This document shows, one piece after another, positions 57,677 to 64,000 of a DNA stretch of 64,000 nt. Each line of letters opens with the position of its first letter. Within the stretch, counting starts at the first letter, position 1. A program made the translations under genes and the position numbers. The notes beneath the pieces were generated by a model. That model worked only from the letters and a program-made list of their open reading frames with translations, had not been told where the DNA came from and searched no databases. The stretch is from Lysobacter sp. K5869 (lineage in GTDB: Bacteria; Pseudomonadota; Gammaproteobacteria; Xanthomonadales; Xanthomonadaceae). The stretch covers positions 682,001-746,000 of the forward strand of contig NZ_CP072597.1 in assembly GCF_018847975.1 (NCBI RefSeq), read 5' to 3'.

Positions 57677-58648
57677 TTACAGGTACAGCGCGATGACCTG
57701 CATCGTCCAGCTGGGTTCCTTGCCGGCTGGCTGGCTCTTCCAGTGCGCCATCTGCTCGGTCAGGAAGGCTTTGGACTGCGGCGTGTCCAGATCGCCGATG
57801 GCCTTGATCGCCATGGCGCGGTCTTGCCAGATCTTGGCGTCGCTGTAGATCGACTTGAGCAGATCGAACTGCCCCTGCGCGCGCAGATTGCCCAGCGAGG
57901 AGATCGCCGCGATGCGGACGTACTCGTCCTCGTCGCGGGTCAGGCCGACCAGGGTATCGATGGCCTTGGGATTGTTGGCGAAGCCCAGCGCGTACACGTC
58001 CAGGTAGCTGTCGTCGCTGCGTTGGGCGATCTTGGCGGTCAGCGCGGCGACCGCGGCATCGTCGGCGCGCGCGCCGTACAGCTGGTTGGCGACTTTCGCG
58101 GCGAGCTCCTTCACCGCCAGCGACAGCGGCTGGTTCAAGGTCGGCTCGATGATTTCGTCGAAGCTCCACACCGGCACCTTGCCTCGCTTGACGAACACGC
58201 CCACGCGCTGCTTGCCGGCGGCGGTTTCCACGTCGGCGCTGAGGTAGGTGAAGGTGACGTAGGGCGAGTAGGCGTTCTGGCGGTGGTTCTGGATCCGGAA
58301 GGTCTTCAGATCGATGCGCGGGAACGCGCTGGCCTCGCCCGCGCCGACCTGCGCAGGAATGCCGCGCGCGTTGAGCTCGGCTTGCAGGTTCTTGGCCAGG
58401 AACGCGGCCGGATCCAGCGGCGCGCTTTCCACCATCAAGGTCGAAGCCAGCGTGCCGGTGAGGAAGGCCCGCTCGGCGGCGGCGCGGTTGTCTTGCAAGG
58501 CGATCCGCTCGGCCTGCGCGGGCGCGGCGGCATAACGCACCTGCGACGGCACCGGCGACTTGACCACGTACGATTTCGGCGCGCAGGCCGCCAAGGACAA
58601 ACACACGAGCACGGCGCCACCGGCGCGCCACAACGCGACAGACTTCAT
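57677..58648 (-). CDS. HEAT-repeat-like lipoprotein
   Basis: 323 residues. The lipobox LSLAAC places the lipid-modified Cys at residue 22, followed by APKSY. The body has Ser/Ala-rich beta/alpha elements and then HEAT-type helices near 220-310: NNPKAIDTLVGLTRDEDEYVRIAAISSLG and KAIGDLDTPQSKAFLTEQM. HEAT-like repeats usually mediate protein contacts. A perfect -10 TATAAT lies upstream. Confidence 0.85.
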   Translation of the reverse strand: MKSVALWRAGGAVLVCLSLAACAPKSYVVKSPVPSQVRYAAAPAQAERIALQDNRAAAERAFLTGTLASTLMVESAPLDPAAFLAKNLQAELNARGIPAQVGAGEASAFPRIDLKTFRIQNHRQNAYSPYVTFTYLSADVETAAGKQRVGVFVKRGKVPVWSFDEIIEPTLNQPLSLAVKELAAKVANQLYGARADDAAVAALTAKIAQRSDDSYLDVYALGFANNPKAIDTLVGLTRDEDEYVRIAAISSLGNLRAQGQFDLLKSIYSDAKIWQDRAMAIKAIGDLDTPQSKAFLTEQMAHWKSQPAGKEPSWTMQVIALYL

Positions 58649-58708
58649 CGATTTCCCCTGTTGAATGATTTACTTCCCCTGCGGCGGCTAGCGCTCGACC
58701 GCGAGGCG

Positions 58709-58714
58709 ATTATA
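58709..58714 (-). promoter_or_regulatory. Candidate -10 of the HEAT lipoprotein gene
   Basis: A perfect minus-strand TATAAT about 60 nt before the ATG at 58648. The matching -35 is poor (CGACCG at 17-bp spacing), so support rests on the -10 alone. Confidence 0.4.
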
Positions 58715-58822
58715 GAGAGAATTCGCGAAGCCGGTCGCAGTTTCGATGCGAGCCAGATCAAGGCCGATGCCGCCGGCGCGGCGGGCGGAGCGCTGAAACG
58801 CCCCGCCCGCGGCCGGCCCGGA

Positions 58823-61813
58823 TCAGCCCGGCGCTTTTTCCGCCGGCGCCGGCTTAGCCGCCATCTCCGGGCTGATCTTCTCGATGGTGTGGCGCAACTC
58901 GCGCCCGAGGATGACCTTCGCATCCTTCGCCCAGGTGTCCAGACGCTGATCGAACGCCAGCTTGCTCTGGCTGTCGGGCCACACCAGCTTGAGTTCGCGC
59001 AGTTTCTGGATGAAGCCGCGGAACAGGGTCTTGTCGAAGAACTCCGGCGCGGCCGGCGCGTACAGCAGCGACAGGCGCTGCGCGGCGAGCTGGCACAGGC
59101 TTTCCAGTTCGGCCGCCGACAAGGTGCCCGGGCCGTTCTTCACCAGTACCGAAATCGCGATGTAGTAGCGCTCGAAGGCCTGTTGCAGCGAGTGGCCGAT
59201 CGCGCGCAGGCGGAACACTTCGTCGGTCTGGCCGGCGTTGCGGGCGAGGATGCCGCCGTCGTCGTCGCTGACCTTTTCCAGCAGGCCTTCGCGGATGAAC
59301 ACCTCGACCGTGCGCGCCAGGCGCTGGGCGAATTCTTCCTCGCCCCACGGCAGGAACAGCTCGGCCTGCAGGAACGGATACACGCTGCGGCCCAGGCGCA
59401 GCACGCCGGCCAGGCTCATGCGCCGGTTGTGCTGGAAGCAGCAGGCGATCCACGAGGCCGCGGTGAACAAGTGCAGCACGTTGTTGCGGAAGTAGCTCAG
59501 CAACACCGCCTTGTCTTCGTCCACGCCGAGCACATCGCCGAGCGGGTGGGCGATGCGTTCGAGCACGTTGATCTCTTCGCCGTGGGCGACGATTTCCTGC
59601 GGCGTGTGCGGGGTGACGGTGACGCGGTCGGAGTACGGCAGTTCGGCCAGCAACGTCTTGCTCAGCGCGATCTGCGCGAGCAGGTCGGCCTCGCCCATCG
59701 CGTGCTTGGGCGTGGACAGCAGCGCCAGCGCCAGCAGGTTGATCGGGTTGACGTCGGCGGCGCGGTTGACGTTGACCTGGATCTGTTGTGCCAACGCATC
59801 GACGGTGTCGGACAGCCACTGCGGCTTGTCGTCCTCGCCCAGCGGCTGGCCGTCCCACTGCGGCGCGTGTTCGGCGAGCATGTCGCCGAGCTTGATCGGC
59901 TCGCCGAAGTTCACCACCACTTGCCCGTAGTTGGAGCGCAGCACCTTGGGAATGCCCCACAGCAGCTGCCAGATCGATTCTTTCTCTTTCGGCTTGCCGG
60001 AGAGTTCGTCGAGGTAGCTGTTGCCCTCCATCAGCTTCTCGTAGCCGATGTAGACCGGCTGGAACAGCACCGGCCTCGTGGGCTGGCGCAGGAAGCCGCG
60101 CACGGTCATCACGATCATGCCGCCCTTGGGCGGCAGCAGCCGGCCGGTGCGCGAGCGTCCGCCTTCGATGAAGTATTCGATCGAATAGCCGCCCGCCACC
60201 AGCTGCGCGACGTACTCGGAGAACACCGCCGAATACAGCGCGCTGCCGCGGATGCTGCGGCGCAGGAAGAACGCGCCGCCCTTGCGCAGGATGGTGCCGA
60301 CCACGGGCAGATTGAGATTGACGCCGGCGGCGATGTGCGGCGGCACGATGCCCTTGGTGTAGAGCAGATAGCTCAGCAGCAAGTAATCGAGATGGCTGCG
60401 GTGGCAGGGCACGTAGACCACTTCGAAACCGGGCGCTTCTTGCTTGAGCTTGTCCAGGTGATGGACCAGCACGCCGCGGTAGATGCGGTTCCACACCGGC
60501 GTGAGCAGGAAGCTGGCCGAGCGCACCACCGGATGCGAGTAGTCGGCAGCGATCTCATAGGCCATCGCGTGGGCCTTTTTCCAGGCCTCGGCGCTGTCGC
60601 TGCCGTCGCGGCGGGCCTGATCGGCGATGGCTTCCTTGACCGGGTCGCTGGCGAGCACGCGGTCGATCAGCATGCGCCGGGTCGAAAGATCGGGCCCGAT
60701 CACCGCCGCGCGGATGCGGCGGAAGTGGGTGCGCAGCACGCGCGAGAGCTTGCGCACCGTGCGTTCGGGTTCCAGGCCTTCGTCGACGATGCCGCGCAGC
60801 GACACCGGCGGGGAGAACCGCACCGTGGTGTGGCGGCCGTTGAGCGCGATCGCGAGCAGGCGGCGGAAGCGGCCGACCAGGGTCCAGTTTTCCGAGAACA
60901 GCACCGAGAACCAGCCGCTGGTGCGGTCCGGCGCGCGGCCGACGAAGATCGACACCGGCACCAGTTGCACATCGAGCTGCGCGTCGACGCGGTGCGCGTC
61001 GAGCAGGCGCGCGAGCGAGCCGGAGTGGGTTTTCGCCGACGGCGGGCCGGCCGGCGCCAAGGTGCCGGCGTTGCGCCGCGACAGCGCGACGTAGGCGCGC
61101 TTGCGGCCGAGCGGATCGCCCGGCAGCGGCTGCAGCGGCGAGGGCAGGCCGCTTTCCAGGCAGGCGCGCTCCAGGATCAGCGCGTTGGACAGGCCGTAGT
61201 CCTCGAGCACGTAGCAGACCGGGCGGCCGTGCCACTGCTGCTCGGCGATGTGCTGCTTGGGGTTCTTCGGCTCGATGGTCAGAGTGACCCACGGCGCCAT
61301 CAGTTTGCCGAGCAGGCGCGCCCACCACGGGCGCGGCGCGTTCGCGGCGGCGGCGGCCGCAGCGCCCGGGGACGCAGCGGCGGGCGCCGGCATCGGCAGT
61401 TCGGGCTGCTCGGGGTCGTGTTCGGCTTCGGCGTGGGACGCGGACGGCTCGCCGGGGACGGCGGGCGCCTCGCCCGGGCCGTCGGCGCGCGTGGCGGCGA
61501 CCGCGTCGGCCGCCGGGCCGTCTTGAGCGTTCGCGCGCGCGGCCGGGCCGCCGGCATTCGGGGGCGCGGCTTCGCCGCCGGCGGCATTCGCGGCGGCGTC
61601 GCCGCTGTCGGCGGAGGCCGGGCCGGTGCTGGGATCGGGAGTATTCGGAACGGACGCTTGAGGCATGTTCGATGTGGCTGGAGTTGCGTTTGCGCTGCCC
61701 GGATCGGCGTCGGCGGGCAGATCGCGCGGATCCGTCGCGGCCGGCGCGTTATCGCCCGGGGCCTGCGAGGCGTCGGGGAAAGGCAGGGGCGTCTGTTTCG
61801 GCATTGCCCGCAT
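58823..61813 (-). CDS. plsB: Glycerol-3-phosphate 1-O-acyltransferase PlsB with extended N-terminus
   Basis: 996 residues; common PlsB proteins have about 810-880. The acyltransferase core shows the HX4D motif HRSHLD (His471, Asp476), the GGRSRTG block, PVYIGYEKLMEGNSYLDEL and the Pro-rich phosphate-binding region. The first 150 or so residues are an Ala/Pro/Asp/Glu-rich disordered extension (ANATPATSN, DAAANAAGGEAAPPNAGG). The family member starts near 165 (WWARLLGKLMAPWVTLT). It transfers acyl groups to glycerol-3-phosphate in phospholipid synthesis. ATG 61813 or 61804 are both possible. Confidence 0.95.
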   Translation of the reverse strand: MRAMPKQTPLPFPDASQAPGDNAPAATDPRDLPADADPGSANATPATSNMPQASVPNTPDPSTGPASADSGDAAANAAGGEAAPPNAGGPAARANAQDGPAADAVAATRADGPGEAPAVPGEPSASHAEAEHDPEQPELPMPAPAAASPGAAAAAAANAPRPWWARLLGKLMAPWVTLTIEPKNPKQHIAEQQWHGRPVCYVLEDYGLSNALILERACLESGLPSPLQPLPGDPLGRKRAYVALSRRNAGTLAPAGPPSAKTHSGSLARLLDAHRVDAQLDVQLVPVSIFVGRAPDRTSGWFSVLFSENWTLVGRFRRLLAIALNGRHTTVRFSPPVSLRGIVDEGLEPERTVRKLSRVLRTHFRRIRAAVIGPDLSTRRMLIDRVLASDPVKEAIADQARRDGSDSAEAWKKAHAMAYEIAADYSHPVVRSASFLLTPVWNRIYRGVLVHHLDKLKQEAPGFEVVYVPCHRSHLDYLLLSYLLYTKGIVPPHIAAGVNLNLPVVGTILRKGGAFFLRRSIRGSALYSAVFSEYVAQLVAGGYSIEYFIEGGRSRTGRLLPPKGGMIVMTVRGFLRQPTRPVLFQPVYIGYEKLMEGNSYLDELSGKPKEKESIWQLLWGIPKVLRSNYGQVVVNFGEPIKLGDMLAEHAPQWDGQPLGEDDKPQWLSDTVDALAQQIQVNVNRAADVNPINLLALALLSTPKHAMGEADLLAQIALSKTLLAELPYSDRVTVTPHTPQEIVAHGEEINVLERIAHPLGDVLGVDEDKAVLLSYFRNNVLHLFTAASWIACCFQHNRRMSLAGVLRLGRSVYPFLQAELFLPWGEEEFAQRLARTVEVFIREGLLEKVSDDDGGILARNAGQTDEVFRLRAIGHSLQQAFERYYIAISVLVKNGPGTLSAAELESLCQLAAQRLSLLYAPAAPEFFDKTLFRGFIQKLRELKLVWPDSQSKLAFDQRLDTWAKDAKVILGRELRHTIEKISPEMAAKPAPAEKAPG

Positions 61814-62034
61814 TATGCCTATTCGGCCTGGGGCCGCGCCTTGGACCAAGCGCCGCCGCGCGGCTGGCCTGCGAAGGGACGGCGGCGTGCCCCGGATGGA
61901 GACGCCCGGGTCACCGCCTTGGGGCGCGAAGCCCGGGCGGCCTCGAACCCGGCAACGGCCGGGTTCGTGCGAGCGGGCAGCCGGGCCGGTTGCCGATCGC
62001 CCGGATCGCGACGATCGGCCGCGCAGCGCCCCGC

Positions 62035-63282
62035 TCAGCGCGGCTTGGGCGGCTCGCCGGCGGCGCCGGACCGCGCCGCCGGCTTGGCGGCCGGCTTGGC
62101 CTCGGGCGGGAAGCTCTTGCCGGCCGGCTTGGCCTCGGGCGCGATGGGTTTGCCGGCGCCGGTGGGCTTGGGCTCGACGGTGTCGGCCGGCTTGGCCTCG
62201 GCCACGGGCGCCTTGGCGCCGGGCTTGGCCTCGCCGGCGCCGGAGGCCGGCTTGGCTAGCGGCTCGTCGACGGGTTTGTCCGCCGGCGGCGACACCACCG
62301 GTGCGGCCGCCGGCGCGGCGCCCGCGGCCGCGGGCTTGGCCGGCACCGCCGACGGCGCCCGCGCCTGCACCTTGGCCAGCGCCGCCAACCGTTGCGCCAT
62401 CGTTCCCGACGGCGCCGCCTTGGCCGGCGCCTCGGCTTCGGCGCGGGCGTGGCGCAGCACATCGCTGAGATACCAGCGGCCGTCGATGCGCTCGACCAGC
62501 ACATACGCGTCCACCGCCTGCCCGCCGACCTGATAGCGGATGCGCACCTTGGCGGTGTCGCCGGTCTGCTCGTCCAGGGTGGCGTCGACGCTGTCCAACG
62601 CCGCGTCCAGGTTCAAGCCGTACTCGCCCAGCGCTTGCTTGAGCCGCTCCACGAACGGCCCGAGCCGGCGCAGACTGCGGTCCATGCCGGCCTTGGCGAA
62701 CGCGTCCGGGCCGGCCAGGCCGGTGGCGCGCGCGGCCGAAACGAGCTGCGGAATGGTTTCGCGCGCGCGCCGCGAGTCCCCGAGCGGCGCGGCCTGCGCC
62801 CACGCGCTGAGCGCCTCGATCAGCTGCGCGTGGTGGTCGCGTTCGGTGTCGCTGTAACCCGGCTCGCTGCGCACGTACTGGCTCGCGAACAGGCCCAAGG
62901 TCTTGGCCGCGGACTGCAATTCGGCGTCGGCGCCGGCGAACTGGCGGCGGTAGGTCGCCACCAGCTTGCGTTCGGCGTCCTGCTCGGCCAGCGCGGCGAT
63001 GAAGGACGGGAAGCGGTCGTCGAGCGGCAACTCGGTCAGCGGCCACACCGTGCGGCCCTGGCCCCAGGCGGTTTCCAGGCGCTGATGCAGTTCCGGCGGC
63101 ACCGCGTGGCGGGCGTAGCCGGCCAGATCGTTGTGGCGCAGATCGGACACCAATTGAGCGACCGCCTGCGCCGGCAAGGTCGGCACCGCGTCGGCCGGAG
63201 CGGGATCCGGGCCGCAGCCGGCCGCCGCCAACACGGCGGCGGCGGTCAGCACGGCGGCGCTGGCGCGTCGAACGAGAGACAT
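62035..63282 (-). CDS. Lipoprotein with Lys/Pro/Ala-rich C-terminal tail
   Basis: 415 residues. Lipobox LAAAGC gives lipid-modified Cys23. The globular part (about 30-285) has helical stretches such as AQAVAQLVSDLRHNDLAGYAR, and VRIRYQVGGQAVDAYVLVERIDGRWYLSDVLRHA, reminiscent of substrate-binding or SnoaL-like modules. The last 120 residues form a low-complexity tail of EAKP/GKP repeats, a flexible spacer that could reach through the periplasm to peptidoglycan. The function is unknown. Confidence 0.8.
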   Translation of the reverse strand: MSLVRRASAAVLTAAAVLAAAGCGPDPAPADAVPTLPAQAVAQLVSDLRHNDLAGYARHAVPPELHQRLETAWGQGRTVWPLTELPLDDRFPSFIAALAEQDAERKLVATYRRQFAGADAELQSAAKTLGLFASQYVRSEPGYSDTERDHHAQLIEALSAWAQAAPLGDSRRARETIPQLVSAARATGLAGPDAFAKAGMDRSLRRLGPFVERLKQALGEYGLNLDAALDSVDATLDEQTGDTAKVRIRYQVGGQAVDAYVLVERIDGRWYLSDVLRHARAEAEAPAKAAPSGTMAQRLAALAKVQARAPSAVPAKPAAAGAAPAAAPVVSPPADKPVDEPLAKPASGAGEAKPGAKAPVAEAKPADTVEPKPTGAGKPIAPEAKPAGKSFPPEAKPAAKPAARSGAAGEPPKPR

Positions 63283-63546
63283 GCGTGCGGAGGCTCTGGC
63301 GCGGAGCGCATCCGCGGACCGGCATCTTGGCCTCGGCCCCGTCGGCGCACAAGCGCGGGCTCACGCTCGCTCACCTTTACGACGCGAACGCACAGTTAGC
63401 GACGGCATCGGTCGTCTCCTGCGGTCCCATCGCGTCACCCACGTTTTGTGATGGATTTAGCAAATAAGCCGCTGAACGGGCGCGCTCCCCGATCTCGTGA
63501 AAGGCGTCACCCCCCGCCTCGCGAATGCAGGACTAAGGTGCCGGCT
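63283..63546. other. Intergenic region, no gene recognised
   Basis: The left part of a 350-bp gap between the lipoprotein gene and the pilin gene. It is less GC-rich than its neighbours and contains no convincing ORF or repeat. It should hold the lipoprotein promoter; no clear -10/-35 pair was found. Confidence 0.4.
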
Positions 63547-63563
63547 CTGGCATGTTTTATGCG
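63547..63563 (+). promoter_or_regulatory. Candidate sigma-54 promoter
   Basis: CTGGCATGTTTTATGCG matches the -24/-12 consensus YTGGCACG-N4-TTGC: GG at -25/-24 and GC at -13/-12 are exactly 12 apart, with T for C in the -24 block and A for T in the -12 block. Transcription would start near 63574, about 60 nt before the pilin ATG. Confidence 0.45.
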
Positions 63564-63632
63564 TTCTAACCAGGCAGAACCGGCACAAAAGCTCGCCCGC
63601 CTAATGCGCGCAGCGCGCGCAGGAGAACGACC

Positions 63633-64000
63633 ATGCGTCCTACCCCGAGCCGTCTGTTCCTCGCTGTGTTGGCCTTAGCCGCCGCTGGCCCCGCGTTCGC
63701 GGCCAGCGACACCGCCAACCTCAACGTCACCATCACCATCACCAGCGTCTGCGACATCCACACCACCGCGCCGCTGCCGGTGAACTTCGGCAGCGTGGCC
63801 TCGACCGCGACCAACGTCGATCAACAGGGCCAGCTGACCCTCAACTGCACGCCGGGCACGGCCTACACCATCGGCCTGGACAACGGCCAGAACGGCACCG
63901 ACGTCAACAGCCGCAAGATGGCCAACGGCGCCAATCAGGTGCCCTACCAGCTCTATCGCGCCGCCGCGCGCGGCCCCGCCGACGTGTGGGGCAGCACCAC
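63633..64000 (+). CDS. Spore coat U (Csu-type) fimbrial subunit, partial at the right edge
   Basis: The first 122 residues of a gene cut by the window end. The signal peptide is RLFLAVLALAAAGPAFA, cleaved near residue 23. The mature protein begins ASDTANLNVTITITSVCDI, with Cys40, and LTLNCTPG, with Cys72, as in SCPU-domain pilins of Csu-type chaperone-usher fimbriae. These donate a strand to the next subunit and build biofilm-associated pili. The start has AGGAGA 7 nt upstream. The remaining usher, chaperone and adhesin genes would lie to the right. Confidence 0.9.
   Translation, partial: MRPTPSRLFLAVLALAAAGPAFAASDTANLNVTITITSVCDIHTTAPLPVNFGSVASTATNVDQQGQLTLNCTPGTAYTIGLDNGQNGTDVNSRKMANGANQVPYQLYRAAARGPADVWGST

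Overview
The window is a 64 kb piece of a very GC-rich gammaproteobacterial chromosome, most likely Lysobacter or a close relative in the Xanthomonadaceae/Lysobacteraceae. This rests on base composition, on gene content (DcaP-type porin, large TonB-dependent receptor, BPSS1780-type membrane protein, rdgC, ttcA, a PlsB with a long N-terminal extension), and on many copies of a short inverted repeat with a core like 'tgtaggagcggcg..agccgcgac', which is typical of this family. No rRNA, tRNA, CRISPR array, prophage or complete insertion sequence was seen. The genus is an inference.

Layout. 0.2-4.3 kb: a possible four-gene transport operon (small exported protein, short ORF, fused double permease, ATPase with an AAA-associated C-terminal domain). 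4.4-5.2 kb: MgtC/SapB protein, followed by a 181-bp-period array of repeat hairpins. 5.6-8.4 kb: an ECF42-type sigma factor with its usual partners, a VOC/PhnB-like protein and a DGPF (YCII) protein. 8.7-14.3 kb: a carboxylate module (acs, and divergent from it a DcaP-like porin and an MHS-type symporter). 14.5-19.2 kb: UDG-superfamily protein, a TRIC/UPF0126 membrane protein preceded by a tandem glycine riboswitch, a two-gene ABC exporter, and a nucleotidyltransferase resembling ANT(4') aminoglycoside enzymes. 19.4-23.9 kb: EF-hand protein, a tiny Cys-rich secreted peptide, fatty-acid desaturase, CHAD protein and mutM. 24.1-27.7 kb: an ECF sigma factor followed by a membrane Ser/Thr kinase with a TPR-like sensor region.

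27.7-34.6 kb: minus-strand tamA-tamB-dinB-like-hypothetical cluster (outer-membrane assembly). 35.2-38.1 kb: TonB-dependent receptor. 38.3-41.4 kb: glyQ-glyS. 41.5-43.3 kb: glutamine amidotransferase and a BPSS1780-type membrane protein. 43.3-45.6 kb: tatABC plus an overlapping RDD protein. 45.8-50.9 kb: SYLF protein, DUF4350-like protein, hemH, alpha/beta hydrolase and a YgjP-like metallopeptidase. 51.2-53.5 kb: rdgC, ttcA and a YdcH-like protein. 53.7-57.5 kb: an uncharacterised stretch with three overlapping single-span membrane genes, a secreted Cys-containing protein and a convergent polytopic membrane protein. 57.7-63.3 kb: HEAT-like lipoprotein, plsB and another lipoprotein. The right edge cuts through a spore-coat-U (Csu-type) pilin gene preceded by a candidate sigma-54 promoter.

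Most of the window is core envelope and metabolic genes. The best leads are the glycine-riboswitch/TRIC unit, the ANT(4')-like gene, the two sigma-factor signalling modules, the 28-residue mature Cys-rich peptide, the unexplained 53.7-57.5 kb membrane locus, and the tandem 181-bp repeat array.
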